Made by a program: the position numbers and the translations under genes. A stretch of 64,000 bases of DNA from Atriophallophorus winterbourni (taxonomy: Eukaryota; Platyhelminthes; Trematoda; Plagiorchiida; Microphallidae). The notes under the pieces were generated by a model. The model made no database searches and was not told the DNA's origin. It saw nothing but the letters and a program-made list of their open reading frames with translations. Where the stretch lies: positions 1-64,000 of the forward strand of contig JACCGJ010013332.1 of the NCBI GenBank assembly GCA_013407085.1, written 5' to 3'. Positions 1-11,044 of this stretch are shown piece by piece; within the stretch, counting starts at the first letter, position 1, and every line of letters starts with the position of its first letter.

Positions 1-550
1 TTTAACTGCTATTGGATATAGTTAATTCCAGTGTTCTTCATGAAACAAATTGTGATCCAATTTCAGACGCACGCAGAGACCATGTTTCTTATAATTTTAT
101 TATAAATTGTTGTGACCACAATGCATGTTAAACAAACAAAATAATGTACAAAATTGCATTTGGATGACTATAAAACTACCGTTTTAAAAAGAATTGAATT
201 ACCAATATTTTTAAATCTCCGCTCTATATTTGAAAGTAAGATTAAACCAATAATTTAGAAATTAATTGCAACAACAAAACAGTTTAGAATTTTCGAACCA
301 CGCACTTCATTGTTCCAAACAAATGTTACAGCTACTGGCCTATCTTGATGTTTGTATGTATTCTGCTTGACAAAACGGGATTTTTTTACTGTATTCATAC
401 ATTTTTTAAATTTTCATTAGTTTTCTTAGTGATTTCAATACACCTAATCGTGTAATGTATTACTTAGGTATTTGGATTTCTCTAATTAAATATAAAAAGT
501 TCTTATTCACTTAATTTTCCAAAACGAAACAGGATTCATGCTCTACTCAC

Positions 551-581
551 TTATCAAAACGGACAAGACGATCAAGATCAT
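551..581 (-). CDS. Candidate first exon of a micro-exon gene leaving the window on the left
   Basis: On the minus strand an ATG opens ten codons reading MILIVLSVLI and then a lone A, followed at once by a consensus donor GTGAGT. The exon is 31 nt and ends in phase 1, like the exons of MEG-A and MEG-B. An in-frame TAG eight codons upstream makes this ATG the first possible start. The product is a pure hydrophobic stretch that would begin a signal peptide. No convincing next exon lies between 1 and 550, so the rest of the gene would be outside the window. A short hydrophobic run in AT-rich DNA can arise by chance. Confidence 0.35.
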
Positions 582-599
582 CAGGACAAACACTTTTGG

Positions 600-2020
600 C
601 TATATTCAATGTAAAACATAGACCTAATAGAAGCGATTATGTGAAACTCGATGCCTTGCTAAATCTAATTTAAAATCGAGTGCTTCAGGTATAATCGCAA
701 TGCGATCAAAATTAAAAAATAGACTTTTTCGGCGATGTAATTTAATTGCAAAAATCTGTTCTGTGATTGAAATGCATGTAAATAAGGTTTTTTCTAATTT
801 CTTTATTACTTGTTCATATTATTCAAAGAGAATGCTCGCTGTATTTATCGGGATATTTAAATTCTTCTTTGATGACATCTTAATCCTAAAGCGCAAAATT
901 ACTATACTCTGTAATTTGAGCCATGAGGGTGGGCATACATATTGATCTAATCAATTAATTTAGCTTGCAATCTAATCATTATGTACATTTTCTCTAATCG
1001 TTTCATCATTAGACGCAGCATAATGAAAATTTGGGAAGAAACATTTCATTCAAATGATAAGATAGTGATTATGTTCTATATGATGGAAATACCTCTGCCG
1101 TTTATTATTAGCCTGATTTTGAAACATCTCTTTATAAGAAAACCTCAAATGTGTCAACAAAAAATAATACATCATGCATATGCACAAGTGGGATACCGAG
1201 TAGTACATCAATAATGTACTACTAATAATTTAGCGCGCTTACTCATGGGCAAGGCTGGATAAAAATAAATATATTTTGAATGATTTATTTCATAAATGTC
1301 GTTGTCTAGATTGGCACTCATTCTGCTCATACCATTTTCGGTCAATCTTTTTGCTGAAAGCAATACGAAAATTATAGATTAATTTTCTGAATTCATCAAG
1401 TGGTATCATAATTCGCTTGTATTCGTATGGTTCTAAATTATTTCTGAACCTAAATTTTGATTCATAATTAAGTGATGATAAATATATTGATTGCACAATT
1501 TAATTCGTTATAATATTATATTGGTTGTTAAAGCAATCTATATAAAATATGTGCAAAATATTTGCGGGGAGCATCCTTGAACGCGAATAACAATTATGAG
1601 TTTCTGATGTAGCTTCCCTACGTAATAAGAAAAATGATCAGGGTTTATTCATAAACTCACTAAGATCGATTAATTGTTTTTCTGTATTGAGATAGAGTAG
1701 TAAATCAGATGGTCAATACATCAATATATTAGATTGTAATTATGATTTTCATTAATAAACATTGACGTAAGCAGTGAATCGATCATACACATGTGACTAT
1801 GAATGAAAATGCATGCATGTTTGGATAGTTTAAACCCATCAAAAAAATGTTTGTCTAGCATGAGCGTAAAACTTTACGTAACCTATTTAGTTTATGACGC
1901 ATTATTTAATCTGATGTTCGTTACTACGAGTCAAGTTTGCAGACCGGTAATGTTCGCGTTTAACACATTTCATACGATGAGTTTATAAGTAGAGTATTAA
2001 AAACTTGCACGTAAATCGAT
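600..2020. other. AT-rich stretch without recognisable gene
   Basis: Several open frames of 60 to 81 codons occur here, but none resembles a known family, has plausible splice context or shows coding bias. I see only AT-rich spacer. Confidence 0.5.
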
Positions 2021-2029
2021 TACTTTACA

Positions 2030-2110
2030 TTGTTGTTGCTGCTGTTGGTCTGCTTTGGTAGATGGCCTCTATCAAAGTACACAACAGGCACATGAGGCTT
2101 TCATACTCCA
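2030..2110 (-). mobile_element. Possible 3' end fragment of an RTE-type retroelement
   Basis: A short run of TTG/CTG triplets followed by GGTCTGCTTTGGTAGATGGC resembles the sequence beside the 3' ends of the RTE copies at 23345 and 37570, where a TTG run precedes GGCCTCGTTCGGTCGATGTC. Only this edge is recognisable, so the assignment is tentative. Confidence 0.3.
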
Positions 2111-2678
2111 GATCATTATAAAAAAACCAACTGTCCGATTTAGGTTGAAAAGTCTGACCCTCAACGCTTATAGTAATAGGCAGTATTCGAAAGATTGCTG
2201 GCTAGAGTTGAATAGAAACTATCGATAAGTAAAAGTTTAAGTATTCGCAGTGATGTCATTAACTTAGCGACACTTGATAATTTTGTGAATTCGGGCAACT
2301 GCTACCCAGCAAACTAGATGCCTTCTCTACTAACTGCCCTTGTAATTAAACTTGAGATCGCTAATAATTTTTTCAAGCATATATAGTTGTCTAGCTCGTG
2401 CATCCTCAACAGGACACTTTCATTTAGTGCTGACTGAAAAGTCAATCAATCCAGCTTCTTAATAGTGATGCTATTAGAATGAATATTCCGGAAATCCGCC
2501 TTATATAACTTAGCACTGCAATCATTTCGCAATCTCTAATCACTGTGTGTCTCGTTCAGTTTACTTGATGCAAATATAATAGCGATGCGTTATGAACGGA
2601 TTTTTATCCAGTATATACTCATAAATTTTTAATTGTTGGAGTAAATATGAAACTTATCTATTTTCCAACAAAACTCAC

Positions 2679-2699
2679 CGATTTCCGATTCTGTCATTT
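2679..2699 (-). CDS. MEG-A microexon, 21 nt
   Basis: Encodes KMTESEI and ends with a phase-1 G. The acceptor is GTATCAAATGGCAG behind a TCCCTTCTGTG tract; the donor is GTGAGTTTT. It is the last exon I can place with confidence. Confidence 0.72.
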
Positions 2700-5600
2700 C
2701 TGCCATTTGATACACAGAAGGGATTTCAGAAATATCAATGCGTAAATTATTCAGATACGTTTAACTTTCTTTCCAAAACCAATACAGTTTTTTCACATTT
2801 TGCATCCCATTTATGTGGGGCAAACCAAGTCACTTTATTCGACAAGCAATTTTTAAAACCTCTGGCATGGTCCATTCAGATTCCTCTGATTGTTCGACCG
2901 TGATGTTTGTATGGAATTCGCAGTGTTTGTTTGGGAAGTTAATAAAATTGAATTAGTTTTTCACGAGTTCTAAAATACTTGGATGAAAATTTTCTCTACC
3001 CGCGTTTTACGTAATAGAAACTTACTTGTAATTTCATTGTTCAGTGCTGTAAAGTAAAGAAAAATAGAAATCAAATGAACGGATACTGAGAAAGTTAAAA
3101 TCCGTTGTATCGACACCTTCGCTTCAGATTCATCGTCTCATTTTAGTGGCTTTACAGATTTGTTTAAAAGTTTGTTTGCAAATAGCAAAGTTAAAATGAA
3201 CTAGCATTGAGAAATAGAATCCGTCAAACTTTCCACTTCATTCCAAACAATGCAACTAACCTTTCTTAAAGATTTCCAACCCTACAAATAAATTGGCAAA
3301 ATAATTGCTTATTAAGGATTTCGTAATGTTTCAGAACAATTCACTGTGCTTTTAGTAAGAATGAGAGATATATATTTATTATAAATGATATATAGTTACA
3401 TGTGGTATACGTAAACTAAGAAGTTAGGAAAGATCTCAATATCTCTATGAGTTTTGATGGAAAAGCGTAAAAATGAGGCTTTATTCCAGCTTTTGCAGGT
3501 TTTAAAATTATTTATCGAGGTGTGATAAACGTTTGACATTATAATAATATATAAACTTACAACCATGTCGCGATTTTTGGAATTTAACCAAAGCTACTAT
3601 AGATTCAACTTATGGTACATATAATTTGCACTTATGGTTTCTGATAAACCTTAGATTAAATGTATCAGTATTTTTGCGTCTTTATACTCTATTGCTTAAG
3701 CATGTTACAATAAAAGTGGTAGTAGATTCGAATTAGTAATTTTTCATTTGATTAAAATTTTTTACAATATTTAATATAACGTTAAACAAAGCTATTAAAA
3801 TGGTGAGGATTTTATTGTATTTCGAAAACTGCATGTTTAAACATTTATAAAACACCATTTGTTAAACGAACCTCTCAATACAAATGGTTTCACTATCGAA
3901 AATATGATATAAAGTTAAAATTAGATATTTGTGTTTTGGAAACAGTGTTGGAAATTTAAAATTCTCGGTACAAGTTATCTTGGAGATATTCGCGCACAAT
4001 TGAGACAGGTAAAAAAATCCTGATCAGTTTAAAATGATAGCACTTAAAACATTTTTAAAAGTTTAATTGACCTCATACATACCATACCATACGTACGTTT
4101 ATGAGTGTTCGCGTAGTTTATGTCAAGTTAAATATATATGTGAATATTTGAGATCGATTCTCATAATAATCAAATATGTGAATTGCCAAAATTATTAAAA
4201 TGAACTCACGGTTTTCCAACTTCCAAAATGACAGTGCTGCGACAAGAGAAGCATATTCTACTTTGTTTTCAAATTATTTCATCAACGTTTAAATGTGGCA
4301 ATCGAATACAACGCATGGTGCTATTACAATCATGAAAATTCGCATCGAAAAAATAATATTTTCCGTAAGTTATTCATCAGAGACTTGGAATATTGCTCTG
4401 TAAGACAATATGTTTGTAGTAGTCTACGATAACTCATTCGGCGATTGGCATATAATGAAGAAGACAGTGTTATTGTGGTTTGATACCACTGCTCACATGT
4501 ATTTAGCACCACACAATCTTGATAACTCAAGACAGGTTTCCGTCAAAAAGTTGAAAATATAACGTTTTCAATACTTTCTTATGAAATCGGTGTGTTCGCT
4601 CACAAAGTTATTATATGATCTAAATATTCATCGTTACGGCATGAGTTATTTCCGTTTTCCTTGACTAAGCAAGTGTTTTTTTCGAATTTAGAAATAGCAA
4701 GCATGTTATAATATACAACTTGCCCCTTGATATTTATACTCAGTAGTATCACGGAAAAATTTAATTGTGACTTATGAGTCAGCTAAACTACGGCTTTACC
4801 TCGAAGTATGATATAATGAGGTGATTCACACTAATGATTCATTACACAACTCGTTAGGTCAGTTGCAACTCAGTTAATATCCCACGGATTGACAAACTAC
4901 ACTTGGTTTTCGGCAGTTGGCCGTCATTAAGTAGACGCAATTTTAAAATGCTCTGTCAGGTTTAAACAGTGGTAAATATGAAAATAAATTTCCGGTTCAA
5001 TTTTAACATTCTGAATGCAATTGCCACGATAGAATGTTATATGATTTTAAATATTAATGGCAAACCTCGATGCAATTCTTTGAAATCTGGATAATTAAAA
5101 ATAATTAATGTTAAAAATTGTTAGAAAAAATAGAAATATAAAAAATATGTAGATACTCACATTCTAGTGCCGAGTCTTTAAAAAATCGAAAATGTCTTTG
5201 GTGAATTTGTGAAAATATTGCAGATTATATTACATATCTTTCGACGACTTACGATCGAAAAATTCATCCATATCATCTAAAATTCATTTAGGAAATCTTG
5301 AGGTTATTTTCTATTTTAACACGAATATTTGAGCCGCATACGTAATTGTAATAACTCACGGGGATTTACATTACACGGTGAGTTATGATAATTCAAATCT
5401 TAGTTTTCGCTCAGCAGAACAGGTTTTTGTCATATATTTTTATTACAATCATTCATGAAATATCACCACATAATGCATATAAAATCGCCTATATTTAATT
5501 GCAGAAAATAAATTTTCGCTAATTACATTCCTTCCTGTGAAAAATGTTTCCTGAATATATATGAATTTATTAATGTGGCTACCATGGTGACATTTATACC

Positions 5601-8343
5601 AGCACATTTACTATCATCGTTGTCAAGTCACTAGAATCCATGAAACCTAGGGTTATATCAGTTTCATCAACACATTAGGCTATGTGCGATAGGGTTCCCC
5701 CCGATTGCCGCAGCGCTGTTAAGTAAACGTGTTGATTGCGATGAGTCGATTTCAGCACAACTCTGCTCCATCAGTAGTTGTCCTAAGTACATGATGAACG
5801 AATGACAGGTCTTACACTTAGTAGAATAGCGACCGATGAAAATTATAAAAATTTATCGGTCATGGATTTGTAATATTTCTCGGGAGAGTAGCCGAACTTA
5901 CATGTTCGAAAAATCTCTTCACCTGCAGCAAGAATAGTATCACACATTACAATTTTCACATATGAAACACAAATTATGCGAATCTATTTGATGAGAAATC
6001 GAATATTGAGATTAAAACTAAATTCAATAAACCAAATTTTATTCAAAATGTTTGAATTATTCAATGTTTCATAAAAGAAACAACTTACTTTTGACTTGCA
6101 ACAATCTTCGTAGCCTTTGCGCTATGGATAGAGTTCGAAGAAAGTCTACCAAACAATGGTTTAAAGCAACTACCGTTATTTTTAATATAGAAGCCTTTCA
6201 TATATCAATTACAAATTATCCCTTTGGTTTGGTAAATACTATTTTTCACTCGATATCAGCTAGATTTCTGGAGAAGTGGATATTTCTCTGAACCGCATGT
6301 ACTCAAGGAACTTAAATGTTACCTTTAACGATAAAGATTGATTGAATAATAAGGCATTAAGTTCCACAAATTAAAAAACGTTCGGTTACAAAATATTCAA
6401 ATATTTAAAGAGAATAAAACAGAATTATTACTATATATTTTATAGAAAGAAAGAGAAAACCTAGAGAAATATTGTAGTATTGTGTTGGGATCAATAAAAA
6501 TTGCAAAAACATTATTTTCGAATACCCGCTCACCACTTCTCGGATTCGCAATTGCTGAATCAAATCGTATGTTGATTAGTCGCTTATTTGTTATATTAAA
6601 CTCCGCTCCGCATGAATTGTTTCAAATCTTACCGGTTAATGTCACTAAAATCAATGATAAATTCAAACTTCGTATTTTCAAATTTGAATTAAATTATTGA
6701 ATAATATATTATTATTATTACTATTATTACTATTTTTTATTTTAATATTATTATCATTAAATTATATGTATATATATATACTCCATCATGAAAAGTTGCT
6801 CCTGGTTTAAAAATTATCTGCTACCTCAAAAAACTACTTCATTATTTTACCATTGGACGCTTAATGCATCATGATTAATCTTAAGGTTTTCTCAATTCGG
6901 GCTATGAATCTGATATGTTTGTTAGTTTATGACACGTAATATTGTATTCAAAACTTGGACATTTCTGCTTTCGTTTACTATAGGATGAGTACAGACATCC
7001 TAGCAAATAGTTTGAAAGTCCAAATTGTTTACCTCTTCGTACGCAACAATAAACGATCTTCCAAGTTCTCAGAGGACACTTAACGAGTTTGTTGTCATCA
7101 AATATTATTTTATTCAGCGTGGAATTACATTTTTTTCTGAAACACCAACTCATAATCTCCTATAACGGTGGTGCGAATGCCGTAACAAATTCTTACTCCT
7201 TTGAATATAAACAACTTATTTTGGACATGTCAACACTTTGTTTTCAGAATGGAAGCTATTACTAACTTGACCAAAATTGCTACAGCTAGCTCAACAAATG
7301 TTTCAAAATTTGAATCAGTTACCAGTTTCCCTTCTACACTCCGATAAATTTTATGATGATGTTTGCATTTTATTAATCCAAACCCCCAAAAATATATTTT
7401 CAAATATTGGTCAGAGCTTAGACCTGCAAAAATATCCGAAAAGAAAGCTAATTGGAGTTTTGAATTAGTTATTAAGATAACTTCTCAAACAATGTCGCAA
7501 TGTCCTCTCGAAAAACCGTGAGCACATGTTCTCTGTTAGAAAACATTTATGAACAGCTGGATATATACACTTCTTCGCTCAGTCATCAAATAAACGGCTA
7601 GTGTATATCATGAGATTTATCACTTTTTATTATCATTACTTTAAAATTTAAAAAAAGAAAAGCATTTATTGTTCTGTTTCAATTATCAGTACATTTTAAA
7701 TAGAGCCTTTCATACGAAAACTATTTTTTGGATTCGTCAAAAATTCATTATGTTGTTAAATGTTCAGTTCTAAAGGAAAACTAAATTTGTGTGAAATAAA
7801 ATAAACCAACCGTTATTTACACATAAATTTTAAATATTTACAAAATTTTAACATTTGTTATGAGACCGGATTGCGGATACATAATCGTATATGAGTAATT
7901 ACAATGAAAACACGAAACTTCTTACTTTCCAGGTATTCTCTTATGGCTGATTAAAAAACGGCTCTGATAATTAGGTTACTCAAATATATCATTTTATACC
8001 ACATCAAAATGAACTCACCATTATAAAATTCTATAAAATATCGTAATTTATCAAATAATTACGTGCAAGGGGAATATATGGTGGTGTTAAATGCAACCAG
8101 CACATTCACTTACCAACTTTTTCGTGAACTAAAATTAAATCAACGTATAACCGATGGAAACAATTTTGATTGTGTAAAACTTTATGGATAATCCGGAATT
8201 TAAATAAAATTATAAATTAATAATACATGACGTTGAGCGAAGATTAAGCCTCTGAAATACATATTCAATTACTTACTAGTGAATAGTGAGCTGCAGCACG
8301 ATATCAGGAAAAACAAAATGACAGTTGCGAATTTCAATTTCAT
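2679..8343 (-). CDS. MEG-A: micro-exon gene encoding a secreted peptide (3' end unresolved)
   Basis: This gene is a chain of tiny exons read leftwards from a signal-peptide exon at 8343. Sixteen exons have good splice sites (15, 12, 21, 12, 21, 33, 21, 39, 24, 15, 27, 33, 21, 21 and 21 nt after the 67-nt leader). Every internal exon is a multiple of three, starts and ends in phase 1, and the joined frame has no stop over 403 coding nt (134 residues). This is the architecture of schistosome micro-exon genes, whose products are mostly small secreted proteins from gland or tegument tissue and are varied by exon skipping. After the leader the product is polar and charged (IHEKV, AIREYLE, AQRLRRLLQVK, HDMDEFFD) with no recognised domain. 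Two further candidate exons are listed separately. The terminal exon is uncertain: acceptors near 2619 and 2531 both lead in frame to a stop. Confidence 0.8.
3026..3046 (-). CDS. MEG-A microexon, 21 nt
   Basis: Encodes ALNNEIT. The acceptor TTTCTTTACTTTACAG is the best pyrimidine tract in this gene; the donor is GTAAGTTTC. Confidence 0.8.
3261..3281 (-). CDS. MEG-A microexon, 21 nt
   Basis: Encodes WLEIFKK. The acceptor is ATTTATTTGTAG and the donor GTTAGTTGC. Confidence 0.72.
3561..3593 (-). CDS. MEG-A microexon, 33 nt
   Basis: Encodes PLVKFQKSRHG. The acceptor is GAATCTATAGTAG and the donor GTAAGTTTA. Confidence 0.73.
4210..4236 (-). CDS. MEG-A microexon, 27 nt
   Basis: Encodes SLSFWKLEN. 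The acceptor is TGCTTCTCTTGTCGCAG and the donor GTGAGTTCA; both are strong. Confidence 0.78.
4638..4664 (-). CDS. MEG-A candidate microexon, 27 nt
   Basis: Would add FKENGNNSC in frame. The acceptor ends CACTTGCTTAG, but the donor GTAACG is weak. Confidence 0.25.
5161..5175 (-). CDS. MEG-A microexon, 15 nt
   Basis: Encodes HSALE. The acceptor is TTTTCGATTTTTTAAAG and the donor GTGAGTATC. Confidence 0.72.
5253..5276 (-). CDS. MEG-A microexon, 24 nt
   Basis: Encodes the acidic block HDMDEFFD. The acceptor is TGAATTTTAG and the donor GTAAGTCGTCG. Confidence 0.75.
5360..5398 (-). CDS. MEG-A microexon, 39 nt
   Basis: The longest internal exon, encoding YLNYHNSPCNVNP with one cysteine. The donor is GTGAGTTAT and the acceptor GCGAAAACTAAG. 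Confidence 0.7.
5902..5922 (-). CDS. MEG-A microexon, 21 nt
   Basis: Encodes SEEIFRT. The acceptor is TATTCTTGCTGCAG and the donor GTAAGTTCGG. A second AG six nt inside would give an in-frame 15-nt version, a possible tandem-acceptor variant. Confidence 0.75.
6089..6121 (-). CDS. MEG-A microexon, 33 nt
   Basis: Encodes AQRLRRLLQVK, the most basic part of the product. The acceptor is ACTCTATCCATAG and the donor GTAAGTTGTTT. Confidence 0.75.
6534..6554 (-). CDS. MEG-A microexon, 21 nt
   Basis: Encodes AIANPRS between acceptor CGATTTGATTCAG and donor GTGAGCGGG. Confidence 0.75.
6633..6644 (-). CDS. MEG-A microexon, 12 nt
   Basis: Encodes MTLT between acceptor ATCATTGATTTTAG and donor GTAAGATTT. 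Confidence 0.72.
7197..7214 (-). CDS. MEG-A candidate microexon, 18 nt
   Basis: Would encode IVYIQR in the right phase with donor GTAAGAATT, but its acceptor lacks a pyrimidine tract. The gene reads through whether or not it is included. Confidence 0.35.
7926..7946 (-). CDS. MEG-A microexon, 21 nt
   Basis: Encodes AIREYLE. The acceptor is CCGTTTTTTAATCAG and the donor GTAAGAAGT. An acceptor 9 nt further in would leave 12 nt, also in frame. Confidence 0.75.
8019..8030 (-). CDS. MEG-A microexon, 12 nt
   Basis: Encodes EFYN. The acceptor ends TATTTTATAG and the donor is GTGAGTTCA. Confidence 0.75.
8114..8128 (-). CDS. MEG-A microexon, 15 nt
   Basis: Encodes IHEKV using the A from exon 1. The acceptor follows a T-rich tract ending ATTTTAG; the donor is GTAAGTGAA. 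Confidence 0.8.
8277..8343 (-). CDS. MEG-A exon 1, signal peptide
   Basis: 67 coding nt starting MKLKFATVILFFLISCC: a short basic start, a hydrophobic core and a small-residue C-region (SCCSS), then F-T and a phase-1 A before GTAAGTAATT. The leader length equals that of MEG-B exon 1. Confidence 0.82.
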
Positions 8344-8380
8344 TTTGCACGATTTATAATCTTGCTCTGATTGCGTACGT

Positions 8381-8390
8381 GTATATATAG
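8381..8390 (-). promoter_or_regulatory. MEG-A TATA box
   Basis: CTATATATAC on the minus strand lies about 40 to 47 bp upstream of the MEG-A ATG, leaving a short 5' UTR. MEG-B has its TATA box at nearly the same distance. Confidence 0.5.
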
Positions 8391-8408
8391 GCACAATTCT
8401 CAAATCTT

Positions 8409-8418
8409 TTAAACCAAT
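8409..8418 (-). promoter_or_regulatory. ATTGGTTYAA element shared by MEG-A and MEG-B
   Basis: ATTGGTTTAA upstream of the MEG-A TATA box matches ATTGGTTCAA at 28233-28242 upstream of the MEG-B TATA box. The core ATTGG is an inverted CCAAT box. Two sites are too few to call it a regulatory code. Confidence 0.3.
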
Positions 8419-8639
8419 TGAAATTAATTATTCAAACTCGATTGATTGGCTAAAAACTTTGAAAAAATCACTGGATACGTAATTCACTGTAACAGATGAA
8501 AATAGAATTCAAATCCAAAAATATCTGATCCTTAATGAATACAGTGAAATAATAATGCATAAAAATTGCCATACGGGCATATCGAATTCAAAACAAAGTT
8601 TTGTTATTTTAATGAAAAATATATTCAAACTATACCATA

Positions 8640-8680
8640 GTGATATATATATATATATAGTTATATATAAATGACTTTAT
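8640..8680. repeat. AT dinucleotide microsatellite
   Basis: A (TA)n run, partly interrupted, in otherwise plain AT-rich DNA. No gene was found between about 8450 and 9020. Confidence 0.7.
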
Positions 8681-9027
8681 ATTTTGTTCAAAACCAGCTT
8701 TAGCAACAGTGTTTCATGGATGTCCAAGAGCTTGTTCCAAAAATTCATATTTTTTTGATAAAGTCTAAAAAGACAATTGTTATAAACATAGAAGGAAAAA
8801 ACGCATGAAGAATGCTTGATAGTATGCTCCTGTTTACAATCTTTGACGATATTTCTTCACGCTTCAATGACAAAAATATGAGAATTAAGTGATTATCATT
8901 ATTAGTTAATTATATAATCGTGAAAAATAATATGACTTCACACTGATTGATTACAGAGAGTTAGATTCCGAGCAAATTATGATGTGATTGTGTATCTATC
9001 CCATGGTCGGTATCTAAGGTATTCTCA

Positions 9028-9430
9028 AATTTTCAAACATAATTGGAATTAACGATATCTTGAACCATGAACCAGCGTTCATTTCGAGATTTTTATGTCA
9101 ACGCGTGAGATGTTGTGGAAAAATTAATAATAAAAATTACTATATGGTGAACTATCCTAATTCAGTATGCCAATTTGCATAATTTACATGAGAAACACGT
9201 TAAATAGTGAGCAACGGTAATTATTTCATTGAATTTACGCTTTTATAATAACTTAATATTGGGTTGAATTGATCTTCAGCTGTGTTCAGATTGTAATTCT
9301 TGAATAACCTGGCGATCCCTACACCACGTTCATGAAATATTAAATCGACCAAATATACTGCTTATTGATTGAGTTCTACGTTCCTATGAAGTGTATAAAT
9401 TACCATTTAATGTGTGATAACCTCTACATT
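9028..9430 (+). repeat. Direct repeat, left copy (about 400 bp)
   Basis: The stretch containing CGATATCTTGAACCATGAAC and, further on, TTTGCATAATTTACATGAGA is repeated with modest divergence at 10640-11040. The two copies bracket a composite element of about 1.2 kb. Confidence 0.75.
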
Positions 9431-10620
9431 TAAAGGGTGCTCACCTGAAACAGTCTTTGCTGCAACAATGGGAGAGCAGTTAAACATGCATTTGGAAGCC
9501 TGCTCGAGTTTCAGTTGATTACTGTTTGATGATTATTTTCAGATCTTACGATACGACAGTAGAGATACGCTTATCTAGGATTTAATAAAATGTAATCGAA
9601 TCGCCAATGGCATGGCACTTGCCAGTAAGCCTGGAAAAGAGATGGATCCTAGAGACTGATTCCCAACGACAAAACTAGAAGTCGGCGAAGGAACATCAGA
9701 ATAGCTGCTCTCAGTAAATGAAAGATCTCGTCATTACTAATACATGAGATTTTAAGTTACCTACTCAGCGTGGCGAAGCAGCAAACAAAGTTCGCAAGAG
9801 GAGAAAGCACGGAAGGCAGGGTGAAAGTTTTTAGTCCAATCACTCTATAGAACAATGTTTATGAGGCGTTGAAAATAAGTTAATATAAACTGAGATCAAC
9901 ATTTGTTTTGGTAGCGTGGAAGATGCTAAACAACATGTGATTGCAGTTGAACTCGTGTAAGTAGGTCAATAACAGTAAATTTTGTCGAAGAAAAATAAAC
10001 CTTGATTATCGCAACGTGGATGTGATGTAGTGTTAGTTGCTCTCCAAAACAACACACCTGCAAACCGCGTTACTCACATGATGCGATGGCCGGAGGTGAA
10101 GATGTGTCACTTGTTTCCATGCTCAATTTAATAATAATACGCGATGGATATAAACGTAGAACATAGAAACAAATTAGTTTCGATTCGAAAAATTAATGTC
10201 ATTTTTATTTTCAGCGACTCAAATATATAGGAATATTTTGGCTTGACTGTTTTTACCTTGTTTTCAGTGCTGCCTCGTCTACTCGGGTGTTCTTTCGTTG
10301 GCATTTGTTTTCAAGAAATCGCTGCAAGCATTTGTGTCATAGATTTTTAAATTGTTATCCTTATTAAAGTAATTTGTTCCTCACATCTCCCGCACAATAC
10401 TTCCAGTTTCTGGCTGTTTGCCGTCATCGGGTGGCGACAGTAAGATGAGGTTCATTGAGCCGTGAAACTGTGGATAAATGGTAAACAAAGTTTTACTAGA
10501 ATGCCACTGTTACAAAAGGTTTCTACGTGTATCGTGTTGCTCACATCCGACTGAAAACCATGTTACTCACAGGGTACGATGGCCCGAAGTTGAGGTGTCA
10601 TTTTTGTTTCCATGCTCTAT
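9430..10620 (+). mobile_element. Composite dispersed repeat, copy 1
   Basis: This unit begins near TGAAACAGTCTTTGCTGCAA and is repeated at 18006-19250 in the same orientation. Its first part is a degraded reverse-transcriptase remnant; in the sister copy the LLLADDVEILG motif is still legible. Its end contains a monomer of the window's satellite (TTTCTGGCTGTTTGCCGTCA). Confidence 0.65.
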
Positions 10621-10639
10621 GCCAAATATCATGCTCTTG

Positions 10640-11040
10640 TAAAATTTTCAAACCTAAATGGATCTAACGATATCTTGAACCATGAATCAGCGTTCATTTC
10701 GAGATTTTTTATGGCAATGCGTGAGCTGTGGTGGAAAAATTTATAATTATAATTACTATGTATTGAACTATCCTAATTGAGTACACCAATTTGCATAATT
10801 TACATGAGAAACACGTTAGATATTGAGCAACGTTATTTATTCCATTTAATTTATGCTTTTATATTACCTCAATATTTGGTTGAATTGATGTTCAGCTGTG
10901 TGTTCAGATTGTAATTCGCGAATTACCTGATAATCCCTACGTAACGTTCATGAAATATTAAAGCGACCAAATATACCGCTTGTTGATTGAGTTCTCCGTA
11001 CCAACGGAGTGTATAAATTGTCATTCAATGTGTGAATACC
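10640..11040 (+). repeat. Direct repeat, right copy (about 400 bp)
   Basis: Partner of 9028-9430, with scattered substitutions and small indels. Both copies keep TCAGCGTTCATTTCGAGA-type and CATGAAATATTAAA-type segments in the same order. Confidence 0.75.
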
Positions 11041-11044
11041 TGTA

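Noticed and set aside
2441..2531. An open stretch of about 30 codons after an AG on the minus strand, possible MEG-A terminal exon
   Set aside because: It is in the right phase and ends in TGA, but the acceptor lacks a pyrimidine tract and no AATAAA follows; a shorter alternative near 2619 is equally possible.
5527..5550. A 24-nt candidate MEG-A exon with a fine acceptor and donor GTAATT
   Set aside because: The preceding exon ends with T and this one starts with GA, making a TGA stop at the junction; the donor is also weak.
5902..5916. A 15-nt version of the MEG-A exon at 5902-5922
   Set aside because: The acceptor giving 21 nt has a much better tract; the shorter form is kept only as a possible variant.
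7197..7235. A 39-nt reading of the MEG-A candidate exon at 7197
   Set aside because: It contains an in-frame TAA; only the 18-nt reading is open.
9440..10080. Donor-like CTCAC and CTTAC strings on the minus strand
   Set aside because: They belong to the dispersed repeat and recur at 18 kb without open microexons.
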